Source: Pseudomonadota bacterium (GTDB taxonomy: Bacteria; Actinomycetota; Actinomycetes; Actinomycetales; Cellulomonadaceae). From it: 41,709 bases of DNA. Every line of letters begins with the position of its first letter. Within the stretch, counting starts at the first letter, position 1. Position numbers and translations under genes: made by a program. The stretch lies in NCBI GenBank assembly GCA_021833345.1, contig JAKBFW010000005.1, forward strand, positions 1 to 41,709. Direction: 5' to 3'. Below the pieces are notes generated by a model. It made no database searches and was not told the DNA's origin. It saw only the letters and a list, made by a program, of their open reading frames with translations. Shown here piece after piece: positions 31,978 through 40,874 of this stretch.

Positions 31978-32994
31978 ATGGTCACCTATCGCTACCTGGG
32001 CAACTCCGGGCTCAAGATCTCCGAGATCACCTACGGCAACTGGCTCACCCACGGCTCGCAGGTCGAGAACGACACCGCCAAGGCGTGCGTCCGCGCAGCC
32101 CTCGACGCGGGCATCACCAGCTTCGACACCGCAGACGTCTACGCGAACACGGCGGCGGAGACGGTGCTCGGCGAGGCGCTCCGGGGCCAGCGCCGCGAAT
32201 CGCTCGAGCTCTTCACCAAGGTCTACTGGCCGACAGGCCCGAAGGGCCCCAACGACAGCGGACTCTCCCGCAAGCACATCCTCGAGTCGATCAACGGCTC
32301 GCTCCGTCGGCTCGGCACGGACTACGTCGATCTCTACCAGGCGCACCGGTACGACACCGAGACCCCGCTCGACGAGACGATGCAGGCGTTCGCGGACGTC
32401 GTCCGCCAGGGCAAGGCGCTCTACATCGGGGTCAGCGAGTGGACCGCCGACCAGATCCGGGCCGGTCACGCGCTCGCGGAGCAGCTCGGCTTCCAGCTCA
32501 TCTCGAACCAGCCCCAGTACTCGATGCTGTGGCGCGTGATCGAGCCCGAGGTCGTCCCGACGTCCGCCGAGCTCGGCGTCTCCCAGATCGTGTGGTCACC
32601 CGTCGCCCAGGGCATCCTCACCGGCAAGTACCTCCCCGGTGCGCCGCTGCCCGCCGGCTCGCGCGCGACCGACGCACGCGGCGGCGCGGACATGATCGGG
32701 CGGTTCTTCCGGATCCCGGGGATCCTGGAGCGCGTCCAGCTCCTCACGCCGGTCGCGAACGAGCTCGGGCTGACCCTCGCGCAGCTCGCCGTCGCGTGGG
32801 TCCTCCAGAACGACAACGTGGCTGCGGCGATCATCGGCGCCTCACGACCCGAGCAGGTGCAGGAGAACGTCCGCGCCTCCGGCGTCACGATCCCCATCGA
32901 GCTGCTCGCGCGCGTCGACGAGGCCCTCGGCGACACCGTCGTGCGCGACGCCTCGATGACAGCCACGACGGCACCCACCTCTCGTCCGTCCTGA
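31978..32994 (+). CDS. aldo/keto reductase (voltage-gated K+ channel beta-subunit-like)
   Basis: 338 aa. NADPH-dependent carbonyl reductase fold. Seen: catalytic Asp/Tyr in FDTADVY, Lys in LFTKVYW, His in YQAHRYD, then YIGVSEWTADQI, QPQYSMLWR, WSPVAQGILTGKYLPG, and the cofactor end AAIIGASRPEQVQENVRAS. Similar proteins are annotated as potassium channel beta subunits in actinobacteria, though no channel gene lies nearby. Full length; single gene followed by a strong terminator. Confidence 0.92.
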   Translation: MVTYRYLGNSGLKISEITYGNWLTHGSQVENDTAKACVRAALDAGITSFDTADVYANTAAETVLGEALRGQRRESLELFTKVYWPTGPKGPNDSGLSRKHILESINGSLRRLGTDYVDLYQAHRYDTETPLDETMQAFADVVRQGKALYIGVSEWTADQIRAGHALAEQLGFQLISNQPQYSMLWRVIEPEVVPTSAELGVSQIVWSPVAQGILTGKYLPGAPLPAGSRATDARGGADMIGRFFRIPGILERVQLLTPVANELGLTLAQLAVAWVLQNDNVAAAIIGASRPEQVQENVRASGVTIPIELLARVDEALGDTVVRDASMTATTAPTSRPS

Positions 32995-33057
32995 CCGTTC
33001 GGCGCCTCCCGCGGCCCTGACCGGCGCCGACCGAGAACTGCCGGCCAGCGCATTCGA

Positions 33058-33094
33058 CCCGACGCCCATCACCGCCCCGGTGGTGGGCGTCGGG
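33058..33094. terminator. strong terminator between the aldo/keto reductase and the minus-strand operon
   Basis: 17-bp stem (33058-33074 with 33078-33094) with one G-U pair and a 3-nt loop. Serves convergent genes from both sides. Confidence 0.7.
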
Positions 33095-33105
33095 CGTGCT
33101 CCGGA

Positions 33106-33369
33106 TCAGTCGGTGGGAGCCGGCGTCCCCGACCGGCCCCGGGCGTTCGTCTGGGAGAGATCGACCGGCGGGACCGCCAGGACCGGCGCCGCCTGGACAC
33201 CACCGTTCAGCAACCGGGCCGAGCGGACGCCCTGCGCGGACAGGTCGCGCCACACCTCGCCGATCCACTCCTCGGCGTCGTACTGGTTGGCGAACGCCGG
33301 GCTGACCGGGCGGTCCAGCTCCACGCCGTCTCCCCCGTCGAACGCCCACTCCCACTGCGGACGGATCAC
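33106..33369 (-). CDS. small conserved actinobacterial protein coupled to pyrD
   Basis: 87 aa, function unknown. Seen: [13 protein letters not shown] at the N-terminus, FANQYDAEEWIGEVWRDLSAQGVRSARLLN in the middle, and a low-complexity tail. I recall the Trp-rich start and the AEEWIGE run as conserved in actinobacteria. GTG 33369 overlaps the pyrD stop (GTGA), so it is translated from the pyrD message. A role tied to pyrD is only suggested by this coupling. Confidence 0.75.
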   Translation of the reverse strand: MIRPQWEWAFDGGDGVELDRPVSPAFANQYDAEEWIGEVWRDLSAQGVRSARLLNGGVQAAPVLAVPPVDLSQTNARGRSGTPAPTD

Positions 33370-34427
33370 AGTGCGACCTCAGCACGGCTGCGGCTCTCGC
33401 GTCGCAGCGCATCAGCAGCCAGCCCTCGGTTGAGCCGCGACGCCCAGAACGGACCACGGTAGGCGAAGCCGGTGTAGCCCTGCACGAGGGTTGCCCCGAC
33501 GGCAAGGTACTCCCGGGCGTCGGGCAGGGTCGTGATGCCACCGACCCCGATGATGACCGGCTCCGGGCCGAGCCGGGACCGCAACCGCGCGACGACGTCG
33601 AGACCGCGGGTCAGCAGCGGAGGCCCGGACAACCCACCCGGACCGAGATCGTGCGCGATCGTCGTGTTGACGGCGACGATGCCGTCGAGGCCGAGCTCGA
33701 GCGCGAGGTCGGCCACCGCGTCGACGTCGTCGTCGGAGAGGTCGGGCGCGATCTTGACGAGGAGCGGGACGCGGCTCGCACCCGCCGTCGCAGCGTCGGC
33801 GGCATCGCGGACCGCGACGAGGATCGGACGCAGCGCATCGACCGACTGCAGGTCGCGAAGACCGGGGGTGTTCGGCGACGAGACGTTGACCACGAGGTAG
33901 TCCGCGTAGGGGGCCAGCAGCGCCGCGCTCGTCGCGTAGTCACCCGGCGCCTCCGCCACGGGGGTCACCTTCGTCTTCCCGATGTTGACCCCCACGACCA
34001 TCCCGCGCCCGCGGGGGGTGGCCCGCAGGTGACGCAGCCGCTCGGCGACCGTGACGGCACCCTCGTTGTTGAAGCCCATCCGGTTGCGGATCGCGTGCTC
34101 GTCGAGGACCCGCCACAGCCGCGGCTTCTCGTTCCCCGGCTGCGCGTACGCCGTGACGGTTCCGATCTCCACGAACCCGAAGCCGAGCATCGTCAGACCC
34201 TCGACCGCCTCGGCGTTCTTGTCGAAACCGGCCGCGACACCGAACGGGGCGGGGAACCGTAACCCGAGCGCGTCCACACCGCCACGTGGATCGCTCGTGA
34301 AGACCGGCGAGAGCAACCGGGCGACCCCCGGCGCGCGTCCCGCCACCCGGATGGCACGGAACGCGAGCTCGTGCGCCCTCTCGGGATCGATGTGTCTGAG
34401 GACGAGGGAGAAGAGGAGCCGGTACAC
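33366..34427 (-). CDS. pyrD: dihydroorotate dehydrogenase, quinone-dependent (class 2)
   Basis: 353 aa. Fourth step of pyrimidine synthesis, passing electrons to menaquinone at the membrane. Seen: the class 2 N-terminal helix [28 protein letters not shown]/orotate sites [26 protein letters not shown], the catalytic Ser in [16 protein letters not shown], and [20 protein letters not shown] 34427 follows TAGGTT by 6 nt. A gene of unknown function overlaps its end. Confidence 0.95.
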   Translation of the reverse strand: MYRLLFSLVLRHIDPERAHELAFRAIRVAGRAPGVARLLSPVFTSDPRGGVDALGLRFPAPFGVAAGFDKNAEAVEGLTMLGFGFVEIGTVTAYAQPGNEKPRLWRVLDEHAIRNRMGFNNEGAVTVAERLRHLRATPRGRGMVVGVNIGKTKVTPVAEAPGDYATSAALLAPYADYLVVNVSSPNTPGLRDLQSVDALRPILVAVRDAADAATAGASRVPLLVKIAPDLSDDDVDAVADLALELGLDGIVAVNTTIAHDLGPGGLSGPPLLTRGLDVVARLRSRLGPEPVIIGVGGITTLPDAREYLAVGATLVQGYTGFAYRGPFWASRLNRGLAADALRRESRSRAEVAL

Positions 34428-34433
34428 GCGCCC

Positions 34434-34439
34434 AACCTA
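34434..34439 (-). promoter_or_regulatory. -10 element TAGGTT of pyrD
   Basis: Minus-strand TAGGTT, 6 nt before GTG 34427; leaderless. Confidence 0.6.
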
Positions 34440-34462
34440 GCGGGCCCGGCCGCCCCAGGGGG

Positions 34463-34969
34463 TCAGTGCGACGTGACCTGCACGGGGACCGGCCGGGTCC
34501 GCCGCAGCCAGAGCAGGCCGAGCACCGGCAGGACGAGCGGGACGTAGCCGTACCCCTGGCCGAACACGGACCAGACCGTCGCCTGAGGAAAGTCCTGCGG
34601 CGAGAGCAACGACAGCGTGCCGACCGCCAGGACGCCCACGAGCTCGACGCTGCACGCGGCCCACGCGATCCGCCGGGCGAGCCGACCGCCCCGAGCCAGG
34701 GCGAACGTGGCGGCGACGTACACGACGGCGGAGAGCGCCGACAGCAGGTAGGCGAGCGGGGCCTCGGAGAGCTTGGTCGCGATCTGGAAGCCTGCGCGAG
34801 CCGTGGCAGCGAGCGCGAACACGCCGTAGACGGCGACGAGCACCCGTCCGGGGCCCGAGGAGGTCGACGGCACGCCGTGCGGGGCCGACGCCGATCCGTC
34901 TGCGCTCGGCCCACCCGCCACCGGGGTCTCGACCATCGGTGGTTGTTGCGGTTCGATCGACTCGGTCAT
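34463..34969 (-). CDS. conserved integral membrane protein
   Basis: 168 aa, function unknown. Seen: an acidic/Pro/Ser-rich N-terminus of about 40 aa, then four membrane segments with the runs AVYGVFALAATARAGFQIATKLSEAPLAYLLSA, VYVAATFALA, VELVGVLAVGTLSLL and GQGYGYVPLVLPVLGLLWLRR, a pattern I recall as conserved in actinobacteria without a known role. ATG 34969 overlaps the stop of the next gene upstream (ATGA). Confidence 0.78.
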   Translation of the reverse strand: MTESIEPQQPPMVETPVAGGPSADGSASAPHGVPSTSSGPGRVLVAVYGVFALAATARAGFQIATKLSEAPLAYLLSALSAVVYVAATFALARGGRLARRIAWAACSVELVGVLAVGTLSLLSPQDFPQATVWSVFGQGYGYVPLVLPVLGLLWLRRTRPVPVQVTSH

Positions 34970-35325
34970 GAGATCCCCCACGTCTGCAGCATCCGCCATT
35001 GCATGAAGGCCACCGTCACCGCCGCGACGAGCAGCACCACCGAGCTCCACCGGGTCCGCTCCGCGAAGGCCCAGGCGCCCGCCAACGGAAGGATCAGGAG
35101 GCTCGCCACCACATAGCCCCAGAACGTCCCGTGCTCGACCGGGCCCGGACCTCGCGACGCCGCGACGATCGCCACGACGAGCTGGACGAGCAGGGCAGCT
35201 TCGACGACGGCCGCCCCCCAGAGCTGGTTCAGCACGACGGGCCGGTCGCGGACGGCCCAGAGCGCGGCCCAACCGGCGAGAGCGGCCGCCAGTACCACGA
35301 CGACGAGGGCGAGAGGCAGGATCAC
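34966..35325 (-). CDS. conserved integral membrane protein
   Basis: 119 aa, function unknown. Seen: four hydrophobic segments (MILPLALVVVVLAAALAGWAAL, LWGAAVVEAALLVQLVVAIVA, FWGYVVASLLILPLAGAWAF, SVVLLVAAVTVAFMQWRMLQTWG) with very short loops. Coupled to the following membrane protein by ATGA, so the two may form a complex (inference). Leaderless GTG 35325 after TAGCCT. Confidence 0.75.
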   Translation of the reverse strand: MILPLALVVVVLAAALAGWAALWAVRDRPVVLNQLWGAAVVEAALLVQLVVAIVAASRGPGPVEHGTFWGYVVASLLILPLAGAWAFAERTRWSSVVLLVAAVTVAFMQWRMLQTWGIS

Positions 35326-35332
35326 GGGCCTG

Positions 35333-35359
35333 AGGCTACCGTGCTCCGCGGACTAGGAT
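35333..35359. promoter_or_regulatory. compact divergent leaderless promoters, membrane-protein operon / pepA
   Basis: Minus TAGCCT (35338-35333), 7 nt from GTG 35325; plus TAGGAT (35354-35359), 6 nt from GTG 35366. The divergent gap is only 40 bp. Confidence 0.6.
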
Positions 35360-35365
35360 CTGGAC

Positions 35366-36868
35366 GTGCCTCGACTGACGTTGACCTCCGCCGACCCCGC
35401 CCGCCTCGCGACCGACGCCGTCGTCGTCGCCATCGCCAGGACACCGGACGGCCCGGTGCTCGTCGCCGGCGACGAGCTGCCGACCGCGCTCCGCACGGCC
35501 CTGTCCGAGGTGCTGGCGTCCGGCGCTGCGACCCTCGGCATCACCGGAGCGGCGGACGAGGTCCGCAAGGTCCCGTCGGCCGGCTCCGTGGCGGCGCCGG
35601 TCATCGTGCTCACCGGTCTGGGTGACGTGGACGACACCTGGGCACCGGAGTCGTTGCGGCGCGCGGCGGGCGCAGCGACCCGCGAGCTCGGCGGCGCCGG
35701 ATCGGTCGCGCTGGCCCTCCCGAGCGCCGACCTCGTCCAGCTCGCGGCCGTGATCGAGGGTGCCCTGCTCGGTGCGTACGCATACACCCGGTACCGGGCG
35801 ACGGACGCCGCCGCCAAGGCCGTCGCGGTCGCCCAGATCGAGGTCGTGACCGCGCTCGCGAAGGACAAGGGGGCCAAGGCCGCACTCGCACGCGCGGAGG
35901 TCCTTGCAGAGGCGGTGCACGCCACGCGCGACCTGATCAACACCGCCCCCAACGACCTGTACCCGGCGGCGTTCGCGGACCTCGCGAAGGAGGCCGCCAA
36001 GGGGACCGGCATCAAGGTCACCGTCCTCGACGAGAAGGCGCTCGCGGCAGGTGGCTACGGCGGTCTGATCGGGGTCGGACAGGGGTCGGTCCGCGGTCCG
36101 CGTCTGGTCAAGGTCGCCTACTCCCCCTCCCGCCCGACGGCCAAGGTCGCGCTCGTCGGCAAGGGCATCACGTTCGACTCCGGCGGCATCTCGATCAAGC
36201 CGGCCGCCGGCATGGAGGCGATGAAGTCGGACATGTCCGGGGCTGCCGCCGTGCTCCACACGGTCGTCGCGGCTGCGCGTCTCGGACTCCCGGTCGCGGT
36301 GACCGGCTGGCTCTGCCTCGCCGAGAACATGCCGTCCGGATCCGCGCAGCGCCCGAGCGATGTCATCACCATCCGCGGCGGGACGACGGTGGAGGTGCTC
36401 AACACCGACGCCGAGGGTCGACTCGTCCTGGCCGACGGACTCGTCGCCGCGACCGAGGAGAAGCCCGACGTCGTCCTCGACATCGCCACCCTGACGGGCG
36501 CCCAGGTGGTCGCACTCGGTCACCGGGTCTCAGCCGTCATGGGAACGGACGCGGTGCGGGACGAGGTCATCGCCGCGGCCGGCGCATCGGGCGAGCAGTT
36601 CTGGCCGATGCCGCTCCCGGAGGAGCTCCGCGCCGGGTTGGCCTCGAAGGTCGCCGACATCGCGAACATCGGGGAGAGGTGGGGCGGGATGCTCTCGGCC
36701 GGGGTGTTCCTCCAGGAGTTCGTCGGGACGACGCCCTGGGCTCACCTCGACGTCGCCGGCCCGGCGTTCAACGAGAAGACCGCCCACGGCTACACGCCCA
36801 TCGGCGGCACGGGCGTCGGTGTGCGCACGATGCTCGCGCTGATCGAGTCGCGCGCGACCGCGCACTGA
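35366..36868 (+). CDS. pepA: leucyl aminopeptidase (M17)
   Basis: 500 aa. Dizinc aminopeptidase for peptide turnover. Seen: GKGITFDSGGISIKPAAGMEAMKSDMSGAAAVL (metal and catalytic Lys), NTDAEGRLVLADGL (bicarbonate Arg and metal Asp/Glu), ATLTGAQVVALG and GYTPIGGTGVGVRTM. Full length with the usual N-terminal domain. The same gene precedes the E3-E2 genes in mycobacteria (pepB) and streptomycetes. Confidence 0.95.
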   Translation: MPRLTLTSADPARLATDAVVVAIARTPDGPVLVAGDELPTALRTALSEVLASGAATLGITGAADEVRKVPSAGSVAAPVIVLTGLGDVDDTWAPESLRRAAGAATRELGGAGSVALALPSADLVQLAAVIEGALLGAYAYTRYRATDAAAKAVAVAQIEVVTALAKDKGAKAALARAEVLAEAVHATRDLINTAPNDLYPAAFADLAKEAAKGTGIKVTVLDEKALAAGGYGGLIGVGQGSVRGPRLVKVAYSPSRPTAKVALVGKGITFDSGGISIKPAAGMEAMKSDMSGAAAVLHTVVAAARLGLPVAVTGWLCLAENMPSGSAQRPSDVITIRGGTTVEVLNTDAEGRLVLADGLVAATEEKPDVVLDIATLTGAQVVALGHRVSAVMGTDAVRDEVIAAAGASGEQFWPMPLPEELRAGLASKVADIANIGERWGGMLSAGVFLQEFVGTTPWAHLDVAGPAFNEKTAHGYTPIGGTGVGVRTMLALIESRATAH

Positions 36869-36872
36869 CCGG

Positions 36873-36897
36873 CACGCGCGAGACCGATGCGCGCGTG
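36873..36897. terminator. hairpin between convergent pepA and the 134-aa gene
   Basis: Arms CACGCGCG/CGCGCGTG (36873-36880, 36890-36897) with a 9-nt loop, just after the pepA stop. Confidence 0.45.
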
Positions 36898-36923
36898 ACC
36901 GAAGCCGGACGCCCGCGCGCGAC

Positions 36924-37328
36924 TCAGGGCATCTCGCGCCGGTGCGACGACTCGTGCGACCGGAGCGTCTCGCGCGGTGCGCGGGAGACGTCACGATCCC
37001 GAGAGCGCTGACGGGAGTTCCAGTCGCGCATGCGCTGCGGGTAGCCCGTGCGGTGGACGTAGTAGACCGGCACGCCGAGCGCCTCGGCCACCTCACGAGC
37101 GGTCGACGGATCGGGGACCCTGCGTCGTGTCCACTCGCCCGTGCCGGCGATCAGCATCAGGGTCATCGGCGTGTCGTTGGTGCGCGGCTCGACGTACGCC
37201 TCGACGCCCCGCCGCGTGCTGACGAACTCCTGGAAATGGGTCAGCGTCGCCTGCTGCGCCGCGCGCGACGACGGCGCCGCCTCGGTCCGGCGGGGGTGTC
37301 GCCGTAGCACGCGTGAGAACAGACCCAT
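36924..37328 (-). CDS. conserved actinobacterial protein of unknown function
   Basis: 134 aa. Seen: a basic N-terminus (MGLFSRVLRRHPRR), a central beta-rich part (AYVEPRTNDTPMTLMLIAGTGEWTRRRV), ALGVPVYYVHRTGYPQRMRDWNSRQR, and a basic/Ser tail. The Trp-Arg-rich block is recalled as conserved in actinobacteria between pepA and lpd. ATG 37328 follows TACCCT by 6 nt (leaderless). Homologues have been loosely named oxidoreductase, which I see no motif for. Confidence 0.75.
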   Translation of the reverse strand: MGLFSRVLRRHPRRTEAAPSSRAAQQATLTHFQEFVSTRRGVEAYVEPRTNDTPMTLMLIAGTGEWTRRRVPDPSTAREVAEALGVPVYYVHRTGYPQRMRDWNSRQRSRDRDVSRAPRETLRSHESSHRREMP

Positions 37329-37334
37329 GGCCGC

Positions 37335-37340
37335 AGGGTA
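37335..37340 (-). promoter_or_regulatory. -10 element TACCCT of the 134-aa gene
   Basis: Minus-strand TACCCT, 6 nt before ATG 37328; leaderless. Confidence 0.6.
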
Positions 37341-37401
37341 GCGGCCGTACCTGTTCGCGAGGTGGGAGAACCACCGGCGCACGTGATGCGGCGCCGACCC
37401 T

Positions 37402-37444
37402 CGGTGCACGCACCGCTGGGCCGATCAGGCCAAATACATAGGAT
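37402..37444 (+). promoter_or_regulatory. lpdA-sucB promoter region
   Basis: A perfect dyad CGGTGC-AC-GCACCG (37402-37415) precedes an AT-rich patch with TAGGAT (37439-37444), giving a leader of over 100 nt. A second candidate, CAAGAT, lies at 37508-37513 after a doubled GGTGACA. Which one is used cannot be told. Confidence 0.35.
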
Positions 37445-37561
37445 GACTGTTCGCAGCGTCACACCTGGTCGAGGCCCCGCTGGTTCGTCCGGGTGACACG
37501 GGGGTGACAAGATGGTCGGCGAGCACACCCGACACCACACCTCTCGCCTGAGGAGTTGCAC

Positions 37562-38947
37562 GTGGCCGACACGAACGGCACCGCTTTCGACATCGTCGTC
37601 CTGGGCGGAGGGAGCGGTGGCTATGCGGCCGCTCTCCGCGGCGCCCAGCTCGGCCTCTCCGTCGCTCTGATCGAGTCCGGCAAGATCGGCGGCACCTGCC
37701 TGCACAACGGCTGCATCCCGACGAAGGCCCTCCTGCACGCCGCCGAGATCGCCGACAACGCCCGCGAGAGCGAGCAGTTCGGCGTCCGCGCGACTCTCGA
37801 GGGCATCGACATGCCGGCCGTGAACCAGTACAAGGACGCGGTCATCGCGCGCCTCTACAAGGGACTTCAGGGTCTCATCAAGTCGCGCAAGATCACGGTC
37901 GTCGAAGGCCACGGCCGGCTCGTCGGCCCCGACACGATCGAGGTGGACGGCCAGCGCTACACCGGCCGGAACATCGTCCTCGGTACCGGCTCCTACGCCA
38001 GGTCGCTTCCCGGGCTCGAGATCGGCGGTCGGGTCATCACGTCCGACCAGGCCCTCCAGCTCGACTGGGTCCCGTCGTCGGTGATCGTCCTCGGTGGAGG
38101 CGTCATCGGCTCGGAGTTTGCGAGCGTCTGGAAGTCCTTCGGCGTCGACGTCACGATCATCGAGGCTCTCCCGCACCTCGTCCCGAACGAGGACGAGGCC
38201 CTGAGCAAGGCCTTCGAGCGTGCGTACCGCAAGCGCGGGATCGCCTTCAACCTCGGGGTCCGGTTCGCGGGCGTGACCCAGGACGACAGCGGCGTGCACG
38301 TGTCCCTCGAGGACGGCAAGACCTTCGACGCGGACCTGCTCCTGGTCGCGGTCGGACGCGGGCCGAGCACCGCAGGTCTCGGATACGAGGAGCAGGGGAT
38401 CACCCTCGACCGCGGCTTCGTGATCACCGACGAGCGTCTGCACACGGGCGTCGGCAACATCTATGCGGTGGGCGACATCGTCCCCGGCCTGCAGCTCGCG
38501 CACCGCGGGTTCGCCCAGGGCATCTTCGTGGCCGAGGAGATCGCCGGCCTCGCACCCCAGGCGATCGTCGAGTCGGGGATCCCCCGGGTCACCTACTCGG
38601 ACCCCGAGGTCGCCTCGGTCGGTCTCACGGAGGCCAAGGCCAAGGAGACGTTCGGCGAGGACGCCGTCGAGACCCTCGAGTACAACCTCGGCGGCAACGG
38701 CAAGAGCCAGATCCTCGCGACTGCCGGCTTCGTCAAGCTCGTCCGCCAGAAGGACGGACCGGTCGTCGGGGTGCACATGATCGGCGCACGCGTCGGTGAG
38801 CTCATCGGCGAGGGCCAGCTGATCGTCAACTGGGAGGCCTACCCCGAGGACGTCGCCTCGCTCGTGCACGCACACCCGACACAGAACGAGGCACTCGGCG
38901 AGGCACATCTCGCCCTTGCCGGCAAGCCGCTGCACGCCCACAACTGA
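37562..38947 (+). CDS. lpdA: dihydrolipoyl dehydrogenase (E3)
   Basis: 461 aa. Reoxidises lipoyl groups of 2-oxoacid dehydrogenase complexes with NAD+. Seen: FAD site DIVVLGGGSGGYAAALRGAQLG, redox disulfide GGTCLHNGCIPTK, NAD site VIVLGGGVIGSEFASVWKSFG, YAVGDIVPG, and the C-terminal catalytic pair HAHPTQNEAL. GTG 37562 with GAGGAG 6 nt upstream is preferred to TTG 37556. Forms an operon with sucB, 43 nt downstream. Confidence 0.95.
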   Translation: MADTNGTAFDIVVLGGGSGGYAAALRGAQLGLSVALIESGKIGGTCLHNGCIPTKALLHAAEIADNARESEQFGVRATLEGIDMPAVNQYKDAVIARLYKGLQGLIKSRKITVVEGHGRLVGPDTIEVDGQRYTGRNIVLGTGSYARSLPGLEIGGRVITSDQALQLDWVPSSVIVLGGGVIGSEFASVWKSFGVDVTIIEALPHLVPNEDEALSKAFERAYRKRGIAFNLGVRFAGVTQDDSGVHVSLEDGKTFDADLLLVAVGRGPSTAGLGYEEQGITLDRGFVITDERLHTGVGNIYAVGDIVPGLQLAHRGFAQGIFVAEEIAGLAPQAIVESGIPRVTYSDPEVASVGLTEAKAKETFGEDAVETLEYNLGGNGKSQILATAGFVKLVRQKDGPVVGVHMIGARVGELIGEGQLIVNWEAYPEDVASLVHAHPTQNEALGEAHLALAGKPLHAHN

Positions 38948-38990
38948 CCCTGGGACCACAACCCCCTGATTCGTGAGGAGGCACGAGGTC

Positions 38991-40742
38991 ATGTCTGACT
39001 CCGTGCAGATGCCGGCCCTCGGCGAGAGCGTCACCGAGGGCACCGTCACCCGTTGGCTCAAGGCCGTCGGCGACACCGTCGCCGTCGACGAGCCGTTGCT
39101 CGAGGTGTCGACCGACAAGGTCGACACCGAGATCCCGTCCCCGTTCGCCGGGGTGCTCGAGCAGATCCTCGTCCAGGAGGACGAGACGGTCGGCGTCGGC
39201 ACGGCGCTGGCGCTGATCGGCTCGGGCGAGGGCGCTGCGACGGCTGTCGCCGAGACCCCCGCACCTGCCGCGGAGGAGCAGGCAGCCGTGGTCGCGGCAC
39301 CCGCGCCCATCGCCGAGGCGGCACCCGCGCCCGCCGCCGAAGCACCCGCACCGCCGGCGGAGAGCACGACGCCCGCCGCTGCAGCACCGGCCTCAGGGAC
39401 CGGTGAGCAGGTCACGATGCCGGCCCTCGGCGAGAGTGTCACCGAGGGAACCGTGACTCGGTGGCTGAAGGCCGTGGGTGACGAGGTCGCGATGGACGAG
39501 CCCCTCCTCGAGGTCTCGACCGACAAGGTCGACACCGAGATCCCGTCCCCGTTCGCCGGCACGCTCCAGCAGATCCTCGTCCAGGAGGACGAGACCGTCA
39601 GCGTCGGCACGGCGCTCGCGTTCATCGGCTCGGGTGCCGCGACCGCGGCTCCGGTCCCTGCCGCACCGGCAGTCGCGGTGCCCGTGGCTGCACCGCCAGC
39701 TCCGGTTCCGGCCACGCCGGCGCCGGCGGCTCCTACTCCTACGCCCGCCCCGGTATCTGCTGCCGCCACGGCGGCACCCGCGGGCGCCATCAACGCGATC
39801 GCGTACCTCACACCGCTCGTCCGCAAGCTCGCTGCCGAGAAGGGCGTGGAGGTCACCACCCTGACCGGTACCGGGGTCGGCGGCCGGATCCGGAAGGAAG
39901 ACGTCCTCGAGGCTGCGGCGAAGGCCGAGTCCGCGAGAGCGGCAGCGGCAGCGGCCTCGGCATCGACAGCACCTGCAGCAGCAGCGCCGTCCCCGGCGAA
40001 GCCCGAGGCTCATGCCGTTTCACCGCTCCGTGGGACCACGGAGAAGATGTCGCGGCTCCGCAAGATCGTCGCCCAGCGGATGGTCGAGTCGCTGCATTCA
40101 GCCGCCCAGCTCACGACCGTCGTGGAGGTCGACGTCACCAAGGTGGCCCGTCTCCGCGCCCGCGCGAAGACCGACTTCCAGGCCCGCGAAGGCGTCAACC
40201 TCACGTTCTTGCCGTTCTTCGCCCTTGCCGCTGTCGAGGCGCTCAAGATCTACCCCAAGATCAACGCCAGCATCGACGGCGACCAGATCGTCTACCACGG
40301 GTCCGAGAACCTCGGCATCGCGGTCGACACGGAACGCGGGCTCGTCGTACCGGTGATCAGGGACGCCGGAGACCTCAACCTCGCCGGACTCGCCCGTAAG
40401 ATCGCCGATCTGGCGAGCCGGACCCGCAACAACAAGGTCGGACCGGACGACCTCACCGGCGGCACGTTCACGATCACGAACACCGGCTCCGGCGGGGCGC
40501 TGCTGGACACCCCGATCGTGGCTCTTCCGCAGGTGGCGATCCTTGGGACCGGGACCATCGTCAAGCGTCCGGTCGTCGTCAAGGACGTCGACGGTGGCGA
40601 GGTCATCGCGATCCGGTCGATGATCTACCTGTCGCTCTCCTACGACCACCGCCTGGTGGACGGCGCGGACGCGGCTCGGTACCTGACGGCGATCAAGAAC
40701 CGGATCGAGGAGGGGGCGTTCGAGGCCGAGCTCGGCCTCTGA
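38991..40742 (+). CDS. sucB: dihydrolipoamide acyltransferase (E2), two lipoyl domains
   Basis: 583 aa. Core of the pyruvate/2-oxoglutarate dehydrogenase supercomplex of actinobacteria (DlaT/SucB type). Seen: two lipoyl domains (about residues 3-78 and 139-214), each with the lipoylated Lys in STDKVDTE; Ala/Pro-rich linkers; the E1/E3-binding domain ([41 protein letters not shown], around 265-310); and the catalytic domain ending with the active-site [19 protein letters not shown] 38991 has AGGAGG upstream. The two lipoyl segments are also close at DNA level. Confidence 0.94.
   Translation: MSDSVQMPALGESVTEGTVTRWLKAVGDTVAVDEPLLEVSTDKVDTEIPSPFAGVLEQILVQEDETVGVGTALALIGSGEGAATAVAETPAPAAEEQAAVVAAPAPIAEAAPAPAAEAPAPPAESTTPAAAAPASGTGEQVTMPALGESVTEGTVTRWLKAVGDEVAMDEPLLEVSTDKVDTEIPSPFAGTLQQILVQEDETVSVGTALAFIGSGAATAAPVPAAPAVAVPVAAPPAPVPATPAPAAPTPTPAPVSAAATAAPAGAINAIAYLTPLVRKLAAEKGVEVTTLTGTGVGGRIRKEDVLEAAAKAESARAAAAAASASTAPAAAAPSPAKPEAHAVSPLRGTTEKMSRLRKIVAQRMVESLHSAAQLTTVVEVDVTKVARLRARAKTDFQAREGVNLTFLPFFALAAVEALKIYPKINASIDGDQIVYHGSENLGIAVDTERGLVVPVIRDAGDLNLAGLARKIADLASRTRNNKVGPDDLTGGTFTITNTGSGGALLDTPIVALPQVAILGTGTIVKRPVVVKDVDGGEVIAIRSMIYLSLSYDHRLVDGADAARYLTAIKNRIEEGAFEAELGL
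39009..39228 (+). repeat. lipoyl-domain DNA repeat, copy 1
   Basis: About 220 bp, repeated 408 bp downstream (39417-39636) in the same frame, with mostly synonymous differences. Confidence 0.8.
39417..39636 (+). repeat. lipoyl-domain DNA repeat, copy 2
   Basis: Second copy of the segment at 39009-39228; encodes the second lipoyl domain of the E2 protein. Confidence 0.8.
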
Positions 40743-40762
40743 CGCGCCCGTAGCGTGGCACC

Positions 40763-40796
40763 GTGCCCGACCGGTGAGCGATCACCGGTCGGGCAC
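40763..40796 (+). terminator. terminator of lpdA-sucB
   Basis: Perfect 15-bp stem (40763-40777 with 40782-40796) closed by a GCGA tetraloop (GNRA type), 21 nt after the sucB stop. No long T-tract, as is usual in this GC range. Confidence 0.75.
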
Positions 40797-40862
40797 AGTC
40801 GTGCCCGGCCGTCACCGCTCCCCCAGCCTCACATGCCGCGCTGAGCCCTCGGGTCCGTGACA

Positions 40863-40868
40863 TAGGTT
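40863..40868 (+). promoter_or_regulatory. -10 element TAGGTT of the epimerase gene
   Basis: TAGGTT, 6 nt before ATG 40875; leaderless. Confidence 0.6.
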
Positions 40869-40874
40869 GGCGTC

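Noticed and set aside
37349-37357. CGAACAGGT upstream of the 134-aa gene as a LexA half site.
   Set aside because: The second half (GTTCG) is missing at the required spacing.
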